Below, piece by piece: positions 1 through 7,803 of a stretch of 64,000 nucleotides of DNA. A program made the position numbers and the translations under genes. Every line of letters begins with the position of its first letter. Position 1 is the first letter of the stretch. This DNA is from Methylobacterium oryzae (lineage in GTDB: Bacteria > Pseudomonadota > Alphaproteobacteria > Rhizobiales > Beijerinckiaceae). The notes below the pieces were generated by a model that did no database searches, was not told the DNA's origin, and saw nothing but the letters and a program-made list of their open reading frames with translations. The DNA is taken from contig NZ_CP090349.1 of assembly GCF_021398735.1 (NCBI RefSeq), forward strand, positions 2,985,001-3,049,000, read 5' to 3'.

Positions 1-31
1 GGGCTGGACACCCGGGGTGCAAAAAGAACCA

Positions 32-907
32 TCACCGCCGCCCCAGCAGACCTTGCGGGCGCAGGTACATGACGGCGACCAGCAGGAGCAGCGCCGGGAT
101 CACCCGGTAGGCCGGCGAGATCAGGTAGGCGGTGGCGGTCTCGAGGTAGCCCACCACGTAGGCGGCGATCAGCGAGCCGGTGACGCTCCCTAAGCCCCCC
201 AGCACCACGATCGAGAAGGCGCTCGCGGTGAGCGGCCCCACCGAGTACGACGACACCCCGAGGAACATCCCGAGCAGCACCCCGGCGGTGCCGGCGAGCA
301 GGCCGTAGATCGCCCAGACCGCCACGTAGATCTTGCCCATGTCGTGGCCGAGCAGCGTGACGCCCCGCGGGTTCATGGAGGCGGCGAGCAGGACCTTGCC
401 GGCCCGCGCCCGGTTCACGAACAGCCAGAGCAGGCCGATCACCACCCAGCAGATCACCGCGGTGAAGACCTGGTTCCTCGGCGTCCGCACCCCGGCGATC
501 TCGAAGACGCCCTCGACGATCGGCAGCACGGTCTTCGGGTTGTCGGTGAAGAAGTAGGCCACCAGCTCCTGGATCATGATGCCCCAGAGCAGCGTCCCGG
601 TGAGCACGAAGATCTCCTTCTCCTCCCGCGGGATGGCCCGGCTGCGCTCGATCGGCGCGACCACCGCGAAGTAGGTGACCAGCGCGCCCGCGAGCCCGCA
701 CAGGATGCCGATCACAGCGCCCGCGTAGGAGCCGAGCCCGAACAGCGCCGAGGCCGCCCAGGCCGCCACCGCGGCCATGACCATCAGGGCGCCGTGGGTC
801 AGGTTGAGGACGCCCGAGACCCCGAAGATCAGGGTGAAGCCCATCGCGCCGAGCGCGTAGAGGGACGAGATCGCGAAACCGTCGACGAGGATCTGGAGGC
901 CGATCAT
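32..907 (-). CDS. Branched-chain amino acid-type ABC transporter permease (LivH family)
   Basis: A 291-residue, strongly hydrophobic protein of the LivH permease family, which forms one half of the inner-membrane channel of high-affinity branched-chain amino acid, amide or urea importers. The N-terminal segment (LQILVDGFAISSLYALGAMG) and the late motif LGGLGSVTGSLIAAYVVG are typical of the family, and the length is normal. It begins 18 bases after the stop of a LivK-type binding protein on the same strand, so the two are probably one operon. The partner permease (LivM) and ATPases (LivG, LivF) would lie beyond the left edge. The substrate cannot be read from the sequence; the flanking cyclase-family gene hints at something other than a plain amino acid. 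Confidence 0.93.
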   Translation of the reverse strand: MIGLQILVDGFAISSLYALGAMGFTLIFGVSGVLNLTHGALMVMAAVAAWAASALFGLGSYAGAVIGILCGLAGALVTYFAVVAPIERSRAIPREEKEIFVLTGTLLWGIMIQELVAYFFTDNPKTVLPIVEGVFEIAGVRTPRNQVFTAVICWVVIGLLWLFVNRARAGKVLLAASMNPRGVTLLGHDMGKIYVAVWAIYGLLAGTAGVLLGMFLGVSSYSVGPLTASAFSIVVLGGLGSVTGSLIAAYVVGYLETATAYLISPAYRVIPALLLLVAVMYLRPQGLLGRR

Positions 908-925
908 CGCGCTCTCCCCGCCCGG

Positions 926-2185
926 TTACCGTCCCGCCGCCTTCACCGCAGGGGGCAGGATCATGGTCCCGTTGGCGGTGGTGGCCGGCCAGATCGCCAC
1001 CTGCTTGCCGTTCTGCCACTGCCCGAGGACGCTGGTCATCAGGCCGGGCCCGTACTGGATCGAGTGCGTGAACGGCTCGTCCTTGCCGTAGAATTTCAGG
1101 CGCCCGACGGTGCCGACGTAGTCGGTCTTCTCCAGGGCGTCGACGAGCTTGTCGGCCTCCGTGGAGCCCGCCCGCTTGACCGCCTCCGCCGCGTAGTGCG
1201 TGGCGTCGTACGCCATGTAGCCCGCGTAGGACGGCGCGCCGCCGAAGCGCTTGGTGAAGGCCTCGGCGAACGGGATCGTCTTCTCGGTGAGCGCCACGCC
1301 CGGCACCGCCACGCTGTCGAACAGCACGCCCTGCGTGCCGCCGTTGGTGTTGGCCCAGAAGGTCGAGGAGGTCGCCTGGCCGCTGATCCCCGTCATGGCG
1401 ATCGGCACCTGCTGGTTCTGCCACTGCACGGTCGGCTGCACGCCGACATGGGCGATGCCGGTGACGATCAGGTCGGGCTTGGCCGCCTCGATCTTGTTGT
1501 AGATCGGCGTGAAGTCGCCTGTGTCCGGCGAGAAGCGGACGTGCTCGACCACCTTGAGCCCGGATTTCGGCAGGCATTCCTGGTAGGCGGCGTCCAGCGG
1601 CCGGGTCCAGGCCGCGTCCTCGCTCATGATCGCGGCGGTCTTGGCCTTGAGCTTCTCGACCAGCACCTCCTTGGCCGAGTCGCACACCGCCTGCGCCAGG
1701 GCGTGCGAGGTCAGGTAGCCGTGGAAGGTGTACTTGTTGCGCGCGTAGTCCTTGTGGACCGCGACGCTGATCTCGTTCGAGGCCGCGCCGGGCGTGATCA
1801 TCGGCGTCTTGAGCCGGGCCGCCCAGGGCATCAGCGCCAGCACGACCTCCGAGATGTAGCTGGCGATGACGAGGTTGACCTTGTCCTCGGAGACCGCCCG
1901 CTGGAAGGCGCGGACCGCGTCGGAGGCCGAGGACTTGTCGTCGTAGGTGACGACCTGGATCTGGCGGCCATCGACGCCGCCCTGGGCGTTGATCTCGTCG
2001 GCGGCGAGCTGGACCGCCTGCGGGATCGAGGCCCCGGCCACCGACTGCGCCTCGGCGATCACCCCGATCTTGATCGGGTCCGCGGCCCGGACGGGCCCGG
2101 CGGCGACCAGCCCCGCGGCGATCAGGGCGGGCAGCGTGCGCCGAATCGGGGCAACCCGGGCGGCGGCGCGCACGGTCTCGGACAT
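926..2185 (-). CDS. Branched-chain amino acid-type ABC transporter substrate-binding protein (LivK family)
   Basis: A 419-residue periplasmic binding protein of the LivK/Peripla_BP_6 type that would capture the substrate and deliver it to the LivH-like permease encoded 18 bases downstream. The start at 2185 gives a proper signal peptide: a basic stretch (RAAARVAPIRR), a hydrophobic core and an Ala-X-Ala-type cleavage region near AGPVRAADP. The mature domain opens with PIKIGVIAEAQSVAG, the usual first strand of the fold. The open frame extends further upstream to about 2791 but that part is low-complexity and lacks a signal sequence, so I rejected it. An AT-rich TATAAA at 2214-2219 on the minus strand may be its -10 element. 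The ligand is unknown. Confidence 0.92.
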   Translation of the reverse strand: MSETVRAAARVAPIRRTLPALIAAGLVAAGPVRAADPIKIGVIAEAQSVAGASIPQAVQLAADEINAQGGVDGRQIQVVTYDDKSSASDAVRAFQRAVSEDKVNLVIASYISEVVLALMPWAARLKTPMITPGAASNEISVAVHKDYARNKYTFHGYLTSHALAQAVCDSAKEVLVEKLKAKTAAIMSEDAAWTRPLDAAYQECLPKSGLKVVEHVRFSPDTGDFTPIYNKIEAAKPDLIVTGIAHVGVQPTVQWQNQQVPIAMTGISGQATSSTFWANTNGGTQGVLFDSVAVPGVALTEKTIPFAEAFTKRFGGAPSYAGYMAYDATHYAAEAVKRAGSTEADKLVDALEKTDYVGTVGRLKFYGKDEPFTHSIQYGPGLMTSVLGQWQNGKQVAIWPATTANGTMILPPAVKAAGR

Positions 2186-2510
2186 CGGCGTTCCCTCATC
2201 CCAGTGCCCGAATTTTATATTCGCGGGCTTGGCCCGGACTGTACCCGGGCTCCGACGGATCACAAGGGGCCGGTCGGGACCGGCCGGTGACGTTTGCACC
2301 GAGTCGTTTTCCGCCCGGGGTATCGCCGCGCGCCGCCGCATCCTAGGCTCGCCGCGGCCCTGCGAAGCGCGGGCCCGGCGGCCTCGAAGAAGGGCACGGT
2401 CCGGTGAGGAACGCACGCTCGGCCGCGGCCGGGGTTCGCCCCGGACCGCGGCCCCGGAGCCTCGGGAAGCGGTCCGCTCCGCGGCCGGCACGGGCAGGGG
2501 AACCACAGGC
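2186..2510. other. Divergent promoter region between livK-like and cyclase genes
   Basis: This 325-base stretch separates two divergently transcribed genes and so should hold both promoters. On the minus strand a TATAAA at 2214-2219 is a reasonable -10 for the binding-protein gene. The rest is GC-rich, with a short GGCCGG...CCGGCC-type inverted repeat near 2270-2285. I see no small gene that I can support here. Confidence 0.4.
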
Positions 2511-3536
2511 ATGACCCTGCGCTGGACGCGGCGGCCCGAGGGCTCGACCTGGGGGGATTTCGGCCCCGACGACGAGCTGGGCCGGCTGAACCTGCTCACC
2601 CCCGAGAAGGTGCTGCAGGGGGTCGCCGAGGTGCGCGAAGGGCTGACCTTCTGTCTGAGCCTGCCGCTGGACCTGCCGGGCGGCAACGTCCTGAACCCGC
2701 GCCGCCACCCGCCGCAGATCACCCCGACGCGGCGCGCCAACGGCCGGCCGAACATGAACTTCCCGGTCTGCGAGGAGGTCGACGGCGCCACCGACGTGAT
2801 CTGCGACGACCGCGCGCTGATCCACCTGCAATACTCGACGCAGTGGGACTCGCTAGCCCATGTCGGCTCGCTGTTCGACGCGGACGGGGCGGGCGCCGCG
2901 CCGACCTTCTACAACGGGTTCCGCGGCGGCCGCGACATCGTCGGGCCGAGCGCGCCGGAGGCGGCGGATGAGCCGTCCCGGGCGAAGCGCCTCGGGATCG
3001 AGCGCCTCGCCGAGACCGGCATGCAGGGCCGGGCCGTGATGATCGACCTGCGCGCCCATCTCGGCGACGCCAGGACACGCGTCGGCTACGACCAGCTCGC
3101 CCGGATCCTGGAGGCCGACGGCGTCGTGGTGGAGCCGGGCGACATGGTCTGCCTGCACACGGGCTTCGCCGAGCGGCTGATCGCCATGGGCGGCGCGCCG
3201 GACCCGAAGCTCGTCCACACCCTCTGCGCCGGCCTCGACGGGCGCGACCCGCGCCTCCTCGACTGGATCACCCGCACCGGGCTCTGCGCGCTGATCGCCG
3301 ACAACTACGCGGTGGAGGCCTACCCGGCTGGCCCCGGCCCCGCCTGCTGCGCGACGCTGCCGCTCCACGAGCACTGCCTGTTCAAGCTCGGGGTCAATCT
3401 CGGCGAGCTGTGGCACCTGACGCCGCTGGCCGACTGGCTGCGGGCCCGCGGCCGCAGCCGCTTCCTGCTCACCGCCCCGCCGCTGCGCCTGCCCGGCGCC
3501 GTCGGCTCGCCGACGACGCCGATCGCCACGGTGTGA
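2511..3536 (+). CDS. Cyclase family protein (kynurenine formamidase-like hydrolase)
   Basis: A 341-residue protein of the PF04199 cyclase family, metal-dependent amide or lactone hydrolases related to kynurenine formamidase and isatin hydrolase. Family features are the opening GSTWGDFGPDDELGRLNLL and the motif STQWDSLAHVGS, which takes the place of the usual HxGTHxDxP metal site, followed by GDMVCLHTGFAER and LPLHEHCLFKLGVNLGELW. The ATG at 2511 gives the normal N-terminus; the upstream extension of the frame is composition-biased. The gene is divergent from a LivK/LivH-type importer, and a shared substrate is a reasonable inference. The exact reaction is not known for this subgroup. Confidence 0.85.
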   Translation: MTLRWTRRPEGSTWGDFGPDDELGRLNLLTPEKVLQGVAEVREGLTFCLSLPLDLPGGNVLNPRRHPPQITPTRRANGRPNMNFPVCEEVDGATDVICDDRALIHLQYSTQWDSLAHVGSLFDADGAGAAPTFYNGFRGGRDIVGPSAPEAADEPSRAKRLGIERLAETGMQGRAVMIDLRAHLGDARTRVGYDQLARILEADGVVVEPGDMVCLHTGFAERLIAMGGAPDPKLVHTLCAGLDGRDPRLLDWITRTGLCALIADNYAVEAYPAGPGPACCATLPLHEHCLFKLGVNLGELWHLTPLADWLRARGRSRFLLTAPPLRLPGAVGSPTTPIATV

Positions 3537-3579
3537 CGATCGGGAACGGCCCCGCGGCGCGCTCCCGGGGTCGCCCGGA

Positions 3580-5565
3580 TCAGCCGAGGGCGGCGGGTGC
3601 GGCGGCGCGCGGCGGGTCGCCGACCGGCTCCGCGGCGTCCTGGGGCGGCCCGGGGCGGAGGACGGCGCGCTCCCGGAAATGCGGGATGGCCGCCTCGAAC
3701 ACGGCCTCGGCGGCCGCCCGGTCGCCGGCCGCCACGGCGTCGCGCAGCCGCGCCACCCAGGCGTCGAGCCGGTCCCGATCGGCGAAGACCGGCCGCGCCG
3801 CCATCACCCCGTCGATGCCCGGCAGGGCGATCCGGGGCTCCTCGCGGGCGAACAGGATCTCGTTGAGCCGCTCGCCGGGCCGGGCGCCGGTATAGGCGAT
3901 CTCGATCTCGGTGCCGGGCTCGAAGCCGGCCAGCCGGATCATCCGCTCGGCGAGGTCGGCGATCCGCACCGGCTGCCCCATCTTGAGCACGTAGACCGCG
4001 GCGCGCTCCGCGCCCGCCCGGGCCTCGCCGTCGGCGTGGGAGGCGGCCGTCAGCACGAGGTCGCAGGCCTCGCGCACGGTCATGAAGTAGCGGACCATGT
4101 CCGGGTGGGTGACGGTGACCGGGCCGCCCCGGGCGATCTGCGCCTTGAAGACCGGCACGACCGAGCCCACGGAGCCCAGCACGTTGCCGAACCGCACGGC
4201 GATCAGCCGGGTCGGGTGGTCCGGCCGCGCCGACTGCGCGGCGTCGAGGGCCTGGGCGACCATCTCGGCGAAGCGCTTCGTGACCCCGAGCTGCGAGACC
4301 GGCTCGATCGCCTTGTCGGTGGAGATCATCACGAGCGCCCGCGCGCCCGCCGCCACCGCCGCCTCGGCGACGTTGATCGAGCCGAACACGTTGGTCTTGA
4401 TGCCCTCCTGCCAGTCCCGCTCCAGGTAGGGCACCTGCTTCAGCGCGGCGGCGTGGAGCACGTAGTCGGGCCGGAACGCCGCGATCACCGCGTGCGTCCG
4501 CTCACGGTCGCGGATATCGGCCAGCACCCCCGTCACGGCGGTCTCGGCGGCCAGGATCGCGGGGTGGCTGAGGATGCCGTGGAGCGCCGGCTCGGAGGAT
4601 TCGAGCACCAGCACGGCGGCGGCCCCGAAGGCCACGGCCCGCAGGCAGATCTCCGAGCCGATCGACCCGCCGCCGCCGGTCACCACGACCCGGCGGCCGG
4701 CGAGGAACGCCTCCAGACGCGGCCGGTCGATGGCGACGGTCGGCCGCAGCAGCAGGTCCTCGATCTCCAGCGGCGCCAGTTCCGGACCCTGCACGCCCTC
4801 ACCGAGGCCGACGACCCGAGCGAGGGGCAGGCCGAGGCGCCGGGCGCGGGCGATCAGGTCGTCCGGCGCCGCCTCCGGCACGAGGGCGCTCGGGGCGGCC
4901 ACGAGCCGCCGCACCGGCTCGCCGCGGGCGGCGAGGTCGGCGACCACGCGCTCGAGATCCGGGAAGCCGCCGAGCACCGGCACGCCGCGCATGAACTGGC
5001 CGCGCTCGTCCGCTCGGGGCGACAGGATGCCCCGCGGCGCGAGCTTCCGCACCGAGCCCGCCTCGATGGCGCGGATCAGCACGTCCATGTCGGCGCCGCG
5101 CCCGAGGAGCAGGGTCGGGACGGTGGCGGCCCGCGCGCTCGACTGCCGGGAGCGGGTGTCTTTCAGGTAGCGGAACGCCAGGCGCGTGCCGCCCAGGAAG
5201 AAGATCTGCAGCACCCAGTAGAGCAGGATCGCGATCTTGCCGAAGAAGTAGAATCCGTAGAGGTCGGACGAGACCAGCACCCAGTCGATCACCAGGAGCG
5301 CCAGGGCCAGGACGCTGGCCGCCCGGACGATGCCGGCGAGGTCCTGCAACGAGGCGAAGCGCCACTTGGTCCGGTAGAGCCGGAAGCGGCCGTAGACGAG
5401 GCCGGCGAGGACGAGGAACGGCGGCAGCAGCAGGGGCAGGGCGTGCAGACGCTCGGCCAGCATGCCGCCCTGGAAGCGGAACAGGAAGGTGAGCACCACG
5501 GCGGCAGCGGTCGCCGCGAGGTCGTGGGTCACCATCACCGCGGTCTTGTAGAGGCGCTGCTGCAT
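3580..5565 (-). CDS. Nucleoside-diphosphate sugar 4,6-dehydratase of the FlaA1/CapD/WbpM type
   Basis: A 661-residue membrane-anchored polysaccharide biosynthesis enzyme. The first ~150 residues contain four transmembrane helices, followed by a CoA-binding-like Rossmann domain (TLLLGRGADMDVLIRAIE) and a C-terminal extended SDR domain with the nucleotide-binding motif VVVTGGGGSIGSEICLRA and the signature STDKAIEPVSQLGVTKR. This matches WbpM/PglF-type UDP-HexNAc 4,6-dehydratases, which start synthesis of modified amino sugars for O-antigen, capsule or glycoproteins. The length is normal for the long form. No glycosyltransferases flank it, so the product glycan cannot be named. Confidence 0.92.
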   Translation of the reverse strand: MQQRLYKTAVMVTHDLAATAAAVVLTFLFRFQGGMLAERLHALPLLLPPFLVLAGLVYGRFRLYRTKWRFASLQDLAGIVRAASVLALALLVIDWVLVSSDLYGFYFFGKIAILLYWVLQIFFLGGTRLAFRYLKDTRSRQSSARAATVPTLLLGRGADMDVLIRAIEAGSVRKLAPRGILSPRADERGQFMRGVPVLGGFPDLERVVADLAARGEPVRRLVAAPSALVPEAAPDDLIARARRLGLPLARVVGLGEGVQGPELAPLEIEDLLLRPTVAIDRPRLEAFLAGRRVVVTGGGGSIGSEICLRAVAFGAAAVLVLESSEPALHGILSHPAILAAETAVTGVLADIRDRERTHAVIAAFRPDYVLHAAALKQVPYLERDWQEGIKTNVFGSINVAEAAVAAGARALVMISTDKAIEPVSQLGVTKRFAEMVAQALDAAQSARPDHPTRLIAVRFGNVLGSVGSVVPVFKAQIARGGPVTVTHPDMVRYFMTVREACDLVLTAASHADGEARAGAERAAVYVLKMGQPVRIADLAERMIRLAGFEPGTEIEIAYTGARPGERLNEILFAREEPRIALPGIDGVMAARPVFADRDRLDAWVARLRDAVAAGDRAAAEAVFEAAIPHFRERAVLRPGPPQDAAEPVGDPPRAAAPAALG

Positions 5566-5631
5566 CGGGAGCCGGATGGGATGCCGCGGGGTATCCGCCG
5601 CGGCACCGGCCCTGTCAACGCGGCCCGCCCA

Positions 5632-5694
5632 GGGCCGGAGCCGGGGCCGGAGCCGGGGCCGGAGCCGGGGCCGGAGCCGGAGCCGGGGCCGGAG
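5632..5694. repeat. 12-bp tandem repeat (GGGCCGGAGCCG)
   Basis: Four perfect head-to-tail copies of the 12-base unit GGGCCGGAGCCG run from 5632 to 5679, followed by a shortened and a degenerate copy to about 5694. It lies between the dehydratase start (5565) and the end of the DUF1206 gene (5707). Reading frames through it give Gly-Pro-Glu or Gly-Ser repeats that I do not consider coding. A replication-slippage microsatellite is the likeliest explanation. Confidence 0.9.
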
Positions 5695-5706
5695 GCGGCG
5701 CCGGCC

Positions 5707-6558
5707 TCAGCCCAGCGCCCGGGCCGCCGCACCGGCCGCGTCGTCCACCCGGTCGATGTCGGGGGCGTCGATGAGCCGGTAGCGGGCCTGGATCAGCCCG
5801 AAGGCCCCGAAGGCGGCGTGGCCGGCCGCCACGAGCCCGAGGAGGATCCAGCCGTAGGGTTGTGCGCGCAGCAGCGCGAAGGCCTCGGCCAGACCCTTGG
5901 CATCCGAGGAGCGCTGGTGCCACGCGGCGGCCACGAGGAACCCGCCGATGATCAGGAAGGCGAGGCCCCGCGCCGCGTAGCCGAAGCGGCCGATCGGGCC
6001 GGCCCAGCGGTCCCGGGCCCGGGCGTCGAGGGCGAGCCGGTCGGTGACGTCCCCGCGCCACGCCTTGCCGAGGAAGCCGAACCCGCCGCCGACGACCGCG
6101 AGGCCGACGAGGGCCACGAGCCAGCGGCCGAAGGGCTTGCTCAGGAGCCACGCGGTGCCGTCATGCACGCCGTCGCCGCCGCTCATGCCCAGGCCGAGGC
6201 TGAGCGAGGCCGCGCTGGCGGCGAGCCCGAGATAGAGCCCGGCGCTGATCAGGTGGGCACCGCGCACCGCGAGGCCCTTGGCGGAAGTGCCCCGCCGGTC
6301 GGCATCGGTGATGCCCTCGACGAGGCGCCAGAGGGCGAAGCCAGCGAGGCCGAGGGCGATCAGGCCGACGACGGCCGCGCCGAACGGCCCGGCCATGACG
6401 GCGCGGAGCGCGTCCTTGCTGTCGCCGGCCTGGCCGCCATGCCCCAGGGCCGCCAGCAGGGCCAGGGCGCCGACCACGATGTAGACCACGCCGCGGGCGC
6501 CGTAGCCGAAGCGGGCGATGCGCTCGATCGCGTTGCGGCCGCCGGGAAGGGTCCTCAT
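5707..6558 (-). CDS. DUF1206 domain-containing membrane protein
   Basis: A 283-residue integral membrane protein containing three internal repeats of the DUF1206 unit, each beginning with an IxRFGYxARG-type motif (IERIARFGYGARGVVYIVVG near the N-terminus, HLISAGLYLG in the middle in diverged form, and IGRFGYAARGLAFLIIGG later). About six transmembrane segments are visible. The function of the family is unknown. I chose the ATG at 6558 because it places the first repeat near the N-terminus; an earlier TTG at 6627 would add 23 non-hydrophobic residues. No clear ribosome-binding site decides between them. Confidence 0.85.
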   Translation of the reverse strand: MRTLPGGRNAIERIARFGYGARGVVYIVVGALALLAALGHGGQAGDSKDALRAVMAGPFGAAVVGLIALGLAGFALWRLVEGITDADRRGTSAKGLAVRGAHLISAGLYLGLAASAASLSLGLGMSGGDGVHDGTAWLLSKPFGRWLVALVGLAVVGGGFGFLGKAWRGDVTDRLALDARARDRWAGPIGRFGYAARGLAFLIIGGFLVAAAWHQRSSDAKGLAEAFALLRAQPYGWILLGLVAAGHAAFGAFGLIQARYRLIDAPDIDRVDDAAGAAARALG

Positions 6559-6678
6559 CGGCGGGACCCGGCTTCGGGGAATCGGGTGTCGGGCACGGGC
6601 GGCATCCTGTGGAGCGGGAGCGTTCAACGCCCGGCGGCGCGCACCCGATCCGTTGCCGGCACAACCTCCGTGGCCGCC

Positions 6679-7020
6679 CTACATGGGCGTCCGGTCGGCG
6701 CGGCCGGTGAGCGCCACGTAGAAGCCGAGCCCGTCCTGGGCCGGCAGGGTCTGCAGGCGCTCGATCAGGCCGCGGCGCTTCGCGTCGAGGAGCAGGCGCC
6801 CGGCCGGCTGGAACAGGGTCTCGCCGCCGCCCTCCGGGGGCGGATCGAGCCGGATCGCCACGGTCTTGCCCTTGGCGAAGCGGCTGCGCTCCAGCATGTC
6901 CTTGAGCGAGGCCTCGGCGGTCGCCCGGTTGGTGCCGCGCAGGTCGAGCACCGACTCGGCGTCGGTCACGCCGAGGGAGCCGCGCAGCTTGGCCGCGTAG
7001 AAATCTTCGAAATGGGGCAA
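6679..7020 (-). CDS. Small protein with a divergent Smr-like fold (uncertain)
   Basis: A predicted 113-residue protein using a TTG start at 7020, preceded by AAGG about ten bases upstream; no ATG or GTG lies between this and the stop of the Uma2 gene at 7068, to which it appears translationally coupled. The pattern VLDLRGTNRATAEASLKDML followed by a strand (TVAIRLDPP) and a C-terminal FYVALTG resembles an Smr domain, but the family's DLHG histidine is replaced by Arg and the GxG loop is missing. If the resemblance is real, nuclease activity is doubtful. An internal GTG start is also possible. Confidence 0.55.
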   Translation of the reverse strand: MPHFEDFYAAKLRGSLGVTDAESVLDLRGTNRATAEASLKDMLERSRFAKGKTVAIRLDPPPEGGGETLFQPAGRLLLDAKRRGLIERLQTLPAQDGLGFYVALTGRADRTPM

Positions 7021-7067
7021 GTCGGTGCCTTGATGCTTCGCCGTTCGATCAGGTGGGGTGCGGCCGC

Positions 7068-7631
7068 TCAGAAGGCGAGACCGCGGTAGAGGTCGCGCAC
7101 CGGCACGGCGCCGTCGAGCTCCGGCAGCGACACGGTGCCGTCGAGACCGAGGGCCGCGACGCTCCAGTCGTCGCCCGCGCGTCGCCAGACCTCGACCCGC
7201 GCCTCGTCGGAATAGACGATCAGCAGGACCGCGAGGCTCGGCACGGTCCGGTAGAAGTCGATCTTCCGACCGCGGTCGAGACTCATGGTCGAGGGCGAGA
7301 GCACCTCGGCGACGAGGAGCGGGTCGGCGGCGTAGCCCTCCGGCAGCGGCGGCCCGCACCGCACCACCACGTCGGGGATCGGGGCGAAATCGTCCATCGC
7401 GGCGCTGAGGATCGCCAGACCCGGCATGGCGCGGCAGCCTCGCGGCTCCGCCAGGGCGTCGAGGCGTCCCGCCAGGTTCATGACGATTCGCTGATGCCGC
7501 TCCCGCGGCGGCGCCATGAGCGCGGGCTCGCCGTCGAGCAGCTCCCAGCGCTCGTGCGCGGGCCGGCCCTCCACCCAGAGCCTGAACTCGGACACATCCA
7601 TCCGCGCGTCGCGCTTCGCGGCCAGAGCCAT
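7068..7631 (-). CDS. Uma2 family endonuclease-fold protein
   Basis: A 187-residue member of the Uma2 (DUF820) family, which has a PD-(D/E)XK restriction-endonuclease-like fold. The order is typical: FRLWVEGRPAHERWELLDGE at the N-terminus, then PDVVVRCG, LLVAEVLSPSTMSLDRGRKI and a hydrophobic strand LAVLLIVY. The D...ExL...K arrangement (PDVVV, AEVLSPST, RGRKIDFY) carries the expected active-site residues. ATG at 7631 is chosen; ATG at 7601 (MDVSEFRLW) is an alternative. Biological roles of Uma2 proteins are poorly known, although many occur in multicopy in high-GC bacteria and cyanobacteria. Confidence 0.88.
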   Translation of the reverse strand: MALAAKRDARMDVSEFRLWVEGRPAHERWELLDGEPALMAPPRERHQRIVMNLAGRLDALAEPRGCRAMPGLAILSAAMDDFAPIPDVVVRCGPPLPEGYAADPLLVAEVLSPSTMSLDRGRKIDFYRTVPSLAVLLIVYSDEARVEVWRRAGDDWSVAALGLDGTVSLPELDGAVPVRDLYRGLAF

Positions 7632-7803
7632 CGCCGATCCCCACCTCGGCCGGATCGTAGCACCGGGCCGGCCGCCCGCAACAGGTCCGGCCCGGAAGGC
7701 CATCCCCGCGCGGGCGTCACGGCCGATGCCAGGCCGGCCTCCCTCGGGGACTCGGAGGCCGGCACAGGGCGACCGGCACAGGGCGACCGGCGCAGCGACG
7801 GAC

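Noticed and set aside
3679..7089. Long plus-strand frame opposite the dehydratase and DUF1206 genes
   Set aside because: Antisense shadow passing through the tandem repeat; no domain or ribosome-binding site.
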